Shown piece by piece: positions 16,414-23,775 of a DNA stretch of 64,000 nt. The first letter of the stretch is position 1. Each line of letters opens with the position of its first letter. Location of the stretch: positions 1-64,000 of the forward strand of contig CAYMGM010000001.1 in assembly GCA_964390005.1 (NCBI GenBank), read 5' to 3'. This DNA is from CAYMGM01 sp964390005 (GTDB taxonomy: Bacteria > Pseudomonadota > Alphaproteobacteria > UBA9219). Made by a program: the position numbers and the translations under genes. The notes beneath the pieces are model-generated. The model did no database searches. It saw nothing but the letters and a program-made list of their open reading frames with translations, and was not told the DNA's origin.

Positions 16414-17181
16414 TCAAACATTTCGCTCGACCATAAAGGGATTCCAGCTTTGCTTGGTGGGCATGACTTCAAGCGTATTGATGTTGACATGGGGCGGCAA
16501 GGTTGCCGCGAAAAAGACGGTGTCGGCCACGTCATCGGCAGTTAGCGGAATGGTATGCGCATAAACGGCGGCGGCTTTTTCGGCATCGCCCTTGAAGCGC
16601 TTCAGCGAAAAAGTCGTCTCGCAGATGCCGGGCTCGATGCTGGTGACGCGCACGTTTGTGCCTTGAAGATCGCAGCGGATGGCCAGACTGAATTGCTTGG
16701 CAAAGGCCTTGCTGGCGCAATAAACGTTGCCGCCGGGATAGGGCCAGTTGGCCGCGACAGAGGTGATGTTGATGACATGGCCTTTGCCGCGTTTGACCAT
16801 GCCGGGCGTCACCAAACGGGTCATATGGACCAACGAGCGGTCATTGGCATCGATCATGGCATCCACATCGGCCATATCCAGTTCGTAAACTTTCTCAAGC
16901 CCCAGCGCGCCGCCCGCATTGTTGATCAGAAGATCGATGTTTTGAAAGGATTCCGGCAAAGCGGCAAAAGCGTCTTCGATGGCCGAAGGCTTGGATAAAT
17001 CGGCCAGCATCAGATGCTTCGGGACATCCGGCAACGAAGCCGCGAGAGTCTTGAGCTTTTCGTTGTCGCGTCCATGCAGGGTCAGGGCACAGCCCTGAGC
17101 CGCAAAACGACGGGCAAAGGCTTCGCCAAAGCCGGAGGTGGCGCCAGTGATCAGAACGGTTTGGGGGATATAGGCGGGCAT
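16414..17181 (-). CDS. Short-chain dehydrogenase, YdfG-like 3-hydroxy acid dehydrogenase
   Basis: 255 residues from ATG 17181 (GGAG upstream); a longer ORF start adds 38 unconserved residues. Classical SDR: cofactor motif TGATSGFGEAFA, NNAGG, catalytic Ser in INITSVAA and YCASK (Tyr-X3-Lys). The C-terminal segment LPPHVNINTLEVMPTKQS is typical of E. coli YdfG, an NADP-dependent enzyme acting on serine, 3-hydroxypropionate and malonic semialdehyde. Exact substrate is inferred. Apparently monocistronic. Confidence 0.88.
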   Translation of the reverse strand: MPAYIPQTVLITGATSGFGEAFARRFAAQGCALTLHGRDNEKLKTLAASLPDVPKHLMLADLSKPSAIEDAFAALPESFQNIDLLINNAGGALGLEKVYELDMADVDAMIDANDRSLVHMTRLVTPGMVKRGKGHVINITSVAANWPYPGGNVYCASKAFAKQFSLAIRCDLQGTNVRVTSIEPGICETTFSLKRFKGDAEKAAAVYAHTIPLTADDVADTVFFAATLPPHVNINTLEVMPTKQSWNPFMVERNV

Positions 17182-17311
17182 AGGGGGAAAACTCCGAAGA
17201 TGAGAGGAGGGCCGATTATATCTTGTTAAGGATAGAAAAAAATAGACGGCTTTTGCGTCCATTGGTACGTTTGGAACATATTGATAGCGAAACATTGAAA
17301 GGAATGGCGCT

Positions 17312-17809
17312 ATGGCCAGTCTTGTTTTTTCAGATCTTTTCCACCCGCGCGTGCCGGGCGCTTTTCACCTTTTAGGCAGCCTTGCCCAAAGCGAGTCTTA
17401 CGTGATGGGGCGCCTGAATGGCGATCATTATCGCTTGTGGCCGGTCGCGCCTGATGAGCTTAAATATCTTGCAGGCGAATATGGCGTTATTGATGTCACC
17501 TTGGGCAGCTATGAAAGATTCTCGCAACGCGATATCGAACAGGACCGGGCTTCTTTCTCCGTCAAGCGCCCGATAGATTATCCTTTCTTCCAACGTGTGC
17601 GCCCGCTGGATGAACCTATCATTGAGGGCTTTGAACGTGCCGCCTTTGTCGTGGATGGCAAGGCGCGCCGCCTTTGCCTTTTTACGCAAACGGTTGGCCC
17701 TATCATTGAACCGTCGCCAGACGTGAAATGGCGCGCGGCACCGGACCTTTTCCTTGCCTATATAGCCCCCAACATCCGCTTTGCGCGGCGCGATTATAAG
17801 CCGGGCTAA
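17312..17809 (+). CDS. Hypothetical protein, paralogue of the next gene
   Basis: 165 residues of no family I recognise. It aligns with the product of 17937-18407: FSDLFHPRVPGAFHLLGSL against ISDIFDRQTPGRLHVLGTI, then VMGRLNGDHYRLWPV against LVGRCNGNHHVLWTL, and VIDVTLGSY against VVDCALGVY. No signal peptide or transmembrane helix. Cytoplasmic location is likely. GAAAGGAAT precedes the start. The two genes look like a tandem duplication that has diverged widely. Confidence 0.7.
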   Translation: MASLVFSDLFHPRVPGAFHLLGSLAQSESYVMGRLNGDHYRLWPVAPDELKYLAGEYGVIDVTLGSYERFSQRDIEQDRASFSVKRPIDYPFFQRVRPLDEPIIEGFERAAFVVDGKARRLCLFTQTVGPIIEPSPDVKWRAAPDLFLAYIAPNIRFARRDYKPG

Positions 17810-17886
17810 TCTCACAGAAGAGTCAAAGAGATAGCCTGTGCCCTTGTCTTTCATTGGGATGAAAGAAATAAAGGGCCGTGAAAAAA

Positions 17887-17895
17887 TGCTATAAT
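17887..17895 (+). promoter_or_regulatory. Extended -10 promoter for the second paralogue
   Basis: TG-C-TATAAT is a perfect extended -10 element 42 bases before the start at 17937. No good -35 box stands 17 bases upstream, as is usual for extended -10 promoters. It suggests the second paralogue is transcribed on its own. Confidence 0.5.
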
Positions 17896-17936
17896 AAGTC
17901 CCACATAAGGTTTCTTGATTTTTAGGGGCGCGCCAA

Positions 17937-18407
17937 ATGGCACAACTTAATATTTCCGATATTTTTGATCGTCAGACTCCTGGTCGCCTTCATGTGTTGG
18001 GCACGATTACTGTCGAGAAAGGCTCGATGCCTTCCGAAGCCTTCCTTGTGGGGCGATGCAACGGCAATCATCATGTGCTTTGGACCCTCGAGCCTTTAGA
18101 ATTTGCGCGGTATTATGGCGCCAACCCTGTTGTCGATTGTGCGCTCGGCGTTTATGCCGATCAGAAAGGCGGCGGGCTTTCAAATACGGATTCGAACCTA
18201 TGGTCCTTCCTTCCTTTCGAGCGCGCGCATTTTGCAACGCTAGAAAAAGGAACCGCTTTGTTGCTTGGCGATCAAACGCTGGCGACAAAAGAAAATCCAA
18301 AGACGGATTATTGGACCGTTCCCGAGAACAAAGTCATTTCCGTTCGGCCTCATACAGGCTATCGCCAAGGCGGGCGGATCATGCAGTCTAATCCCTATTA
18401 CAGCTAA
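17937..18407 (+). CDS. Hypothetical protein, paralogue of the preceding gene
   Basis: 156 residues, related to the product of 17312-17809 over the first 75 residues. The C-terminal halves differ. No signal peptide, membrane segment or known motif. The stop codon overlaps that of the convergent kinase gene (bases 18404-18407). It has its own extended -10 promoter. Function unknown. Confidence 0.7.
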   Translation: MAQLNISDIFDRQTPGRLHVLGTITVEKGSMPSEAFLVGRCNGNHHVLWTLEPLEFARYYGANPVVDCALGVYADQKGGGLSNTDSNLWSFLPFERAHFATLEKGTALLLGDQTLATKENPKTDYWTVPENKVISVRPHTGYRQGGRIMQSNPYYS

Positions 18408-19009
18408 GGGCGACGATCCTGTTGCGCGGCAATCAGGCGCGTGAGCGTTTGAATCAGTGTCGGCAGCGGCTGACTTGCATCGATCTTGTGCCAAAAAGCA
18501 TCCGTGGGCACGTGATAGTCTTGAAACTTTTCCAATAAGACCACCAGATCGGCGTCCGAGGCATGGCCTGCTTCAATCGATAGGTCTTGGCCATTGGCGC
18601 GTTCGTCAAGGCGCTTTTGAACGCGCGCCTTTAAGATGTTGTCGGGCACATCCAACCAGATCCCTAAAGCCTGTTGGGCGTTTGCGCGTGCGAAAGCTTG
18701 GATCCGTTCTTGCGCGGCAGCGCCAAAGAATCCGGCGTGATTGATAACAGACCTGTTTTGTTGAAGCGCCGCCTTCATGCGCATGGCAATCAAAGATTCA
18801 ACCTCAGCTGATATCTCATCCGCATAAGATTCAGGCGGCATATCGACCGCCAGCGGCAAGCCTAATATAGCGCGCCGCACTTCATCGTTGCCGATGATCA
18901 AGGCGTCTTTCAAAAAGGGAAGATGACGCGCCAGCGCATAGGCCAGCGTTGTTTTGCCGGACCCCGTGCGTCCGGCAAGGGCGATGAAAAGGCATGCGGC
19001 ATCCACCAT
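18404..19009 (-). CDS. P-loop kinase (AAA/zeta-toxin-like predicted kinase)
   Basis: About 201 residues. Walker A motif AGRTGSGKTT (about 10-19), then IIGNDEVRRAI, in the place where such kinases have an acceptor-binding Asp. The motif DVPDNILKARVQKRLDER resembles the lid of small-molecule kinases; HASDADLVVLLEKF near the end resembles the C-terminus of predicted kinases often fused to aminoglycoside phosphotransferase domains. Substrate unknown. The start is uncertain: ATG 19009 lies inside a GAATGC-type repeat, and an in-frame TTG at 19066 would add 19 residues encoded by that repeat. It follows accC on the same strand. Confidence 0.7.
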   Translation of the reverse strand: MVDAACLFIALAGRTGSGKTTLAYALARHLPFLKDALIIGNDEVRRAILGLPLAVDMPPESYADEISAEVESLIAMRMKAALQQNRSVINHAGFFGAAAQERIQAFARANAQQALGIWLDVPDNILKARVQKRLDERANGQDLSIEAGHASDADLVVLLEKFQDYHVPTDAFWHKIDASQPLPTLIQTLTRLIAAQQDRRP

Positions 19010-19064
19010 CCGGCATTCAGGGGTGTTTTGTTCCCCCGCATGCTGAATGCAAGATGCCAAATGC
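18991..19064. repeat. Dispersed GAATGC-type repeat, copy c
   Basis: The plus strand contains GGCATGCGGCATCC, CCGGCATTCAGGGG, a T-rich loop, CCCCCGCATGCTGAATGC, AGATGCC and AAATGC. GCATTCAG and CTGAATGC are inverted. It lies just after the accC stop codon and reaches into the 5' end of the kinase reading frame. Confidence 0.6.
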
Positions 19065-19072
19065 AATTCTTC

Positions 19073-20419
19073 TTACCCTTTTTTTCCGGCCAAATACTCT
19101 TCCAACCAGTGGATGTCGTAATTGCCGTTGATAAAGTCGGGCTGTGCGATGATGCGTTTGTGCAGCGGCAAGGTCGTATCGATCCCGCCGATGACATATT
19201 CGTCAAGGCAGCGGCGCAAGCGCAAAATGCACTCGTTCCGGTTGGTGCCGTGAACGATCAGCTTGGCGATCATGCTGTCATAATGCGGCGGCACGCTATA
19301 GCCTTCGTACAAAGCGCTATCGATACGAACGCCAAGACCGCCCGGTGCGTGATAATTCGCGATTTTGCCGGGCGAAGGCATAAAGGTATCGGGATTTTCG
19401 GCGTTGATGCGGCACTCGATCGCATGGCCGGTCACCGTGATGTCCTTTTGCTCATACGACAGCGGCAAGCCTGCCGCGACGCGGATCTGCTCACGCACCA
19501 AATCGATGCCCGTGATCATTTCCGAGATCGTATGCTCAATCTGCAAACGGGTGTTCATTTCGATGAAATAGAACTGACCGTTTTCGTACAGAAACTCCAT
19601 GGTGCCGACGCCGCGATAGCCCAGATCGCGCACGACCTTGGCGGCGAGTTCCCCAATTTTTTCACGCGCTTCGGCGTTCAAACCGGGCGAGGGCGCTTCT
19701 TCGATAACTTTTTGATGGCGGCGCTGGATCGAGCAATCGCGTTCGCCAAAATGAACGGCATGGCCATGCGTGTCGCCCAAAAGCTGAACTTCGATATGGC
19801 GCGGACGGGCCAAATATTTTTCCATATAGACTTCGTCATTGCCGAAGGCCGCGCGGGCTTCCGACCGCGCCAAGCGATAGGCTTCCGCCAGTTCGCCTTC
19901 GTTTTCGGCGACCTTCATGCCTTTGCCGCCGCCGCCAGCCGAGGCTTTGATCAAAACCGGATAGCCGATCTCAGCCGCGATTTTGCGCGCGTCTTCTTCG
20001 GTCGGCATGCCGCCGTCCGATCCCGGAACGGTGGGCAGACCCAGCTTTTTGACGGTCTGCTTGGCCGTGACCTTGTCGCCCATGATGCGGATATGCTCAG
20101 GCGTCGGGCCAATAAAGACAAAGCCGTGTTCTTCGACCATCTCGGCAAAGTTCGCGTTTTCGGACATAAAGCCGATGCCGGGATGAATAGCGTCGGCCCC
20201 CGTAATGGCCGCTGCCGTCAGAATGGCCGGGATGTTCAAATAGCTGTCACGCGAGGCGGGCGGGCCGATGCAAACGCTTTCGTCGGCAAGGCGCACATGC
20301 ATGGCATCGGCATCGGCTGTCGAATGAACGGCAACGGTGCGAATGCCCATTTCCTGACAGGCGCGGTGGATGCGCAGCGCAACTTCCCCGCGATTGGCGA
20401 TCAGAATTTTTTCAAACAA
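19073..20419 (-). CDS. accC: Acetyl-CoA carboxylase, biotin carboxylase subunit
   Basis: 448 residues, full length. It carboxylates the biotin on AccB with ATP and bicarbonate, the first step of fatty acid synthesis. N-terminal FEKILIANRGEVALRIHRA, the ATP-grasp glycine loop KASAGGGGKGMKV and the metal-binding EMNTRLQIEH are present. The residues after that His are TI rather than the more usual PV. It starts 11 bases after the accB stop, in the run aroQ-accB-accC. Confidence 0.97.
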   Translation of the reverse strand: MFEKILIANRGEVALRIHRACQEMGIRTVAVHSTADADAMHVRLADESVCIGPPASRDSYLNIPAILTAAAITGADAIHPGIGFMSENANFAEMVEEHGFVFIGPTPEHIRIMGDKVTAKQTVKKLGLPTVPGSDGGMPTEEDARKIAAEIGYPVLIKASAGGGGKGMKVAENEGELAEAYRLARSEARAAFGNDEVYMEKYLARPRHIEVQLLGDTHGHAVHFGERDCSIQRRHQKVIEEAPSPGLNAEAREKIGELAAKVVRDLGYRGVGTMEFLYENGQFYFIEMNTRLQIEHTISEMITGIDLVREQIRVAAGLPLSYEQKDITVTGHAIECRINAENPDTFMPSPGKIANYHAPGGLGVRIDSALYEGYSVPPHYDSMIAKLIVHGTNRNECILRLRRCLDEYVIGGIDTTLPLHKRIIAQPDFINGNYDIHWLEEYLAGKKG

Positions 20420-20430
20420 AACGGTGCCTC

Positions 20431-20892
20431 TTACGCAATCACGATCAGGGTTTCGCCGAACTCAACCGGCTTCGCGTCGTCCACCAACACGGCAGCAATC
20501 GTTCCCGCCTTGGGGGCTTTGATCGGGTTCATGACTTTCATGGCTTCAATGATCAAAAGCGTATCGCCCTGTTTGACGGTGTCGCCCACTTTGACAAAGG
20601 GGGCCGCGCCAGGCTCGGACGCCATATAGACGGTCCCAACCATTGGCGAGGTAACAGGCGTCCCGGCGATCTCGGGCGCGGCAGCGGTGGCAGGCGCGCT
20701 GGGGGCTGGTACAGGGGCCGCGCTGGCCACTTGAACAGGAAGCGAAACGGGGGCTTGGACGGGGATTGGCGCGTTGGCGACGCAGCGAATGCGGCGCTGG
20801 CCTTCGGCATATTCGATTTCGTTCAGGCCTGTTTCCTTGAGCAGCAAGGCAATCTGACGCACAAACTCGGTATCCAGTTCAAATGAGCTCAT
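20431..20892 (-). CDS. accB: Acetyl-CoA carboxylase, biotin carboxyl carrier protein
   Basis: About 153 residues from ATG 20892; an ATG nine codons upstream (20919) is possible but lacks a ribosome site. An N-terminal helical segment, a Pro/Ala/Val linker (about 45-75), then a biotinyl domain with the target lysine in EAMKVMNPI. Cytoplasmic partner of AccC. It lies between aroQ (stop at 20923) and accC. Confidence 0.95.
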   Translation of the reverse strand: MSSFELDTEFVRQIALLLKETGLNEIEYAEGQRRIRCVANAPIPVQAPVSLPVQVASAAPVPAPSAPATAAAPEIAGTPVTSPMVGTVYMASEPGAAPFVKVGDTVKQGDTLLIIEAMKVMNPIKAPKAGTIAAVLVDDAKPVEFGETLIVIA

Positions 20893-20922
20893 TGTTTGAT
20901 GATCCTGTTCTTTCTTCATGGC

Positions 20923-21375
20923 TTAAGATTCTTTGGACAAAATATCGGCCAAGGCTTCGATCGCAAGAGCATAGCCTTTGATGCCCAGGCCGCAGACAAC
21001 GCCCGTCGCAACGGGCGAGATGAACGAATGATGCCGGAAGCTTTCGCGGGCAAAAACGTTCGAGATATGGACTTCGACCAGTGGCTTTTCGGCCAACTTG
21101 ATCGCGTCGTAAAGAGCGACAGAGGTGTGCGTATAGGCTCCAGCATTCAGCACGATTCCGGCATGCGCCGTACGCGCTTCTTGAATCCAACTGACCAAAT
21201 CGCCTTCATGATTGCTTTGGCGGCAATCGACGACAAGATCGAAGCGTGCCGCGGTCAGGCGGCACAAATCTTCGACATCGGCCAGCGTGGCGGCCCCATA
21301 GGTGGCGGGCTCGCGCACGCCAAGCATGTTCAAATTGGGGCCGTTCAAGACCAAAAGAGGCAAGGCTGAAGCCAT
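20923..21375 (-). CDS. aroQ: 3-dehydroquinate dehydratase, type II
   Basis: 150 residues. It dehydrates 3-dehydroquinate to 3-dehydroshikimate in the shikimate pathway. VLNGPNLNMLGVREPATYG holds the catalytic Tyr; NAGAYTHTSVALYDAI and EVHISN (catalytic His) follow. ATG 21375 has AGGA at good spacing, one codon after a GTG. First of aroQ-accB-accC, an arrangement common in proteobacteria. Confidence 0.97.
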   Translation of the reverse strand: MASALPLLVLNGPNLNMLGVREPATYGAATLADVEDLCRLTAARFDLVVDCRQSNHEGDLVSWIQEARTAHAGIVLNAGAYTHTSVALYDAIKLAEKPLVEVHISNVFARESFRHHSFISPVATGVVCGLGIKGYALAIEALADILSKES

Positions 21376-21392
21376 CACGCGTTCCTGACCCG

Positions 21393-22175
21393 TTATTTTT
21401 TCGCGGTGCCGTTTTTACGCGCTTCGTCGATCAGTTTTTTCAATTGATCAACAGGAACGACGCCGGGATAGACTTCATCGGCCAAGATAAAGCTTGGCGT
21501 ACCGCGCGCGCCAACGCGCGTTCCCAGTTCGATGTTTTTCTGGATTTTCTGGGTGATGCTGGCGTCTTGCATGTCTTTTTTCAGCTTGTCGGCGTTTAAG
21601 CCAACCGACGCCGCGATTTTCATCACCGTCGCTTCGTCAAAGCGTTCCTTGCTGTCCATCAAAGCGGCATGAAAGGCTTCGTACTTGCCCTGACTGACGC
21701 TGGCTAAGGCCGCGCGCGCGGCAATCATCGAACCCGCGCCAAGAATGGGGTATTCTTTGTAAACAATGCGCAGTTTCTTATCGTCGGCGACGAGTTTAGC
21801 CACCATCGGCTGAGCTGTTTTGCAGTAATGGCATTGATAATCGAAAAACTCGACCAAGGTCACGTCGCCCTTGGGGTTGCCGCCCACAGGACTATCGGGA
21901 TCATTATACAGCTTGTCTTTGTTCGCTTTAATGGCTTCAGCCGACTTCTGAGTCATTTCGGCTTCCATTTTTTGCTGTACCTTTTTGGCAGCTTCCATAA
22001 CGATTTCGGGCTGTTTGTTGGTCAGCAGATCGCGCACAATGTCTTCGATCGCCGCTTTTTGGGCGGGCGTGAAAGCGCTGTCTTTTTCATCGGCTGCCAG
22101 GCAAGGGGCTGACGCCAGGCCAAGGGTCAGAAAACCGGCCATCACAAGCCCAAAAAGAGCCGTACGAAGACGCAT
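21393..22175 (-). CDS. DsbA-family periplasmic thiol oxidoreductase
   Basis: 260 residues from ATG 22175 (AGGAG upstream); a longer ORF start adds 28 unconserved residues. A signal peptide ends near LAADEKD. A helical region (30-95, Lys/Glu rich) precedes a thioredoxin fold with the active site DYQCHYCK (Cys-His-Tyr-Cys). A cis-Pro motif appears as GTPSF. This layout is that of Com1/DsbA-like oxidants that introduce disulfides in exported proteins. It is 17 bases upstream of aroQ on the same strand. Confidence 0.92.
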   Translation of the reverse strand: MRLRTALFGLVMAGFLTLGLASAPCLAADEKDSAFTPAQKAAIEDIVRDLLTNKQPEIVMEAAKKVQQKMEAEMTQKSAEAIKANKDKLYNDPDSPVGGNPKGDVTLVEFFDYQCHYCKTAQPMVAKLVADDKKLRIVYKEYPILGAGSMIAARAALASVSQGKYEAFHAALMDSKERFDEATVMKIAASVGLNADKLKKDMQDASITQKIQKNIELGTRVGARGTPSFILADEVYPGVVPVDQLKKLIDEARKNGTAKK

Positions 22176-22268
22176 GAGAGATACTCCTGTCTGAAGGTGA
22201 AAAGCGTAAAGCTGGCCCACAGAACCAACTTTTAAGGATGAAGTCAAGACAAGCGACATTTCTTCCCT

Positions 22269-23675
22269 TTACGAAGGCGGACCGTCGTTTTCGGGGCGAT
22301 TCTTGTCGCGATCGCTTTTGACGCTAAGCTTAATATCTTGGGCACGCAACCAGTAAGGCGACGATTTGGGCAGAACTTTCAAAGCGCGTTCGGCCAATTG
22401 GCGGCCTTCTTGATCAGCGCCTTGCGCCAAGGCCTGCTCGGCCAAGGCATAATTAACAAGGCCTTGATATTGAACATCATTCGTTGCTTCCGCTTTACGC
22501 CCCCAGGCGGCTGCCAAAAAATGCCACGTTTCGGGATCGCGCGCTTCCAAGCGGTTGGCTTCTAAAAGTTGAGTAATCGCTTGATCGACGGCTGCCGGGC
22601 TTTTGCTTTCCAAAAGCGCATGGGCATAGGCGACGCGCAACAGCGATTCGCTGGGTTGAAGCGCAATCGTCTTTTGGTAAAGAGCGACAGCGTCGTCGAT
22701 TTTACCATTTTCAAAAAGGATCTGGGCTTTCAGCTCGAACAAAAAGGCATTTTGAGGCTCTTCGGCGATCAAGCCATCGACCAGGGCTAAGGCGCGCGGG
22801 ACCTGATGGGTGCGGTACAAAGCAATCGCGCGCGCATAACGGGCGTCGGCACGCTTGTCCTTGTCGCTATAGCGCAAAAGAGCCGTTTCAGGCTGCAGAT
22901 ACCCAAGCAGTTTGGCCTTCATGCGGGCATGCATTTGTTGGAAGGACTCGGGCAAGGGGTGGTTGGCGTAGGGCGAGCCTTCCAGATGATGCGCAACATA
23001 ATCGACGCGGCTTTGGGTCAGCGGGTGGGTTTGCGCATATTCGATTTGACGGTCGAGCGGTAGAATGTCCTGCCCGGCCAGTTTTTGCATGAACGCGAGC
23101 ATGCCTTGGCAAGAATAACCCGCTTTATCGAGATACGACAAACCAGCGGTATCTGCCGACGATTCCTGCATGCGGCTATAGCTTAAAAGATTGCGCTCGG
23201 CGATTTGCTGCGCGCCCATGACCGATCCCATGACAACTTGGCCGTTTTTGGCGGCGATGCCTGCCGCGACGCCTAAAAGCGTGCCGATAATGGCCTCGGC
23301 CGAGGCGTTGGCCATGGCTTCGCTGCCGCGCGCCAAATGGCCGCCTGCCATATGGCCCGTTTCGTGGGCGATGACGCCTAAAAGCTGATCGGGCGTGTCG
23401 GTGGCTTGAAGCAGACCGGTATAGAAAAACTCATTCATGCCGCCCGCGACAAAGGCGTTGATCGCGCTGCTTTGTAACAAAACCATGGTAACCGAGCTGG
23501 GATCGATCCCCGCGGCTTTGAAAATTGGCGCGGCTAGTTGGTGCAGATAATGCTCGATCTCGGCATCGCGAATGACATGAATATCGGTATCGCGACTGAA
23601 GGCGACATTGGCTCCCCCTGCGAAAGAGACAACCAAAAGAAGGAAAACGATGAAAAAACGTCTCAAGCAGCGCAT
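22269..23675 (-). CDS. M48 metalloprotease with TPR repeats, BepA-like
   Basis: 468 residues from ATG 23675 (GAGG upstream). Signal peptide (first 27 residues), then the zinc protease domain with HETGH and a downstream Glu in ESSADTAGL. The C-terminal half (about 260-455) is helical TPR repeats. This matches BepA/YfgC, periplasmic proteases and chaperones for outer-membrane protein assembly, including LptD. It is followed by the DsbA-like gene at 93 bases. Confidence 0.92.
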   Translation of the reverse strand: MRCLRRFFIVFLLLVVSFAGGANVAFSRDTDIHVIRDAEIEHYLHQLAAPIFKAAGIDPSSVTMVLLQSSAINAFVAGGMNEFFYTGLLQATDTPDQLLGVIAHETGHMAGGHLARGSEAMANASAEAIIGTLLGVAAGIAAKNGQVVMGSVMGAQQIAERNLLSYSRMQESSADTAGLSYLDKAGYSCQGMLAFMQKLAGQDILPLDRQIEYAQTHPLTQSRVDYVAHHLEGSPYANHPLPESFQQMHARMKAKLLGYLQPETALLRYSDKDKRADARYARAIALYRTHQVPRALALVDGLIAEEPQNAFLFELKAQILFENGKIDDAVALYQKTIALQPSESLLRVAYAHALLESKSPAAVDQAITQLLEANRLEARDPETWHFLAAAWGRKAEATNDVQYQGLVNYALAEQALAQGADQEGRQLAERALKVLPKSSPYWLRAQDIKLSVKSDRDKNRPENDGPPS

Positions 23676-23721
23676 GACGTTTACCTCTTTCAAGCCTTCA
23701 GTCTTGTGGTCCAGACTTTCA

Positions 23722-23769
23722 GAAGGGGAAAGCCCCCTTCCGAATGCTGAATGCCGATCCCCGCATGCT
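23722..23769. repeat. Hairpin and dispersed GAATGC-type repeat, copy d
   Basis: GAAGGGG (23722-23728) pairs with CCCCTTC (23734-23740). It is followed by CGAATGCTGAATGCC, GATCCCC and GCATGC. It begins six bases downstream of the rne stop codon when read on the minus strand. No T-run makes it a standard terminator. Confidence 0.6.
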
Positions 23770-23775
23770 TCTCAG

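Noticed and set aside
18923..20629. 568-codon plus-strand ORF
   Set aside because: It is antisense to accC and accB, whose products are certain; the translation has no known motif and arises from high GC in the third codon positions.
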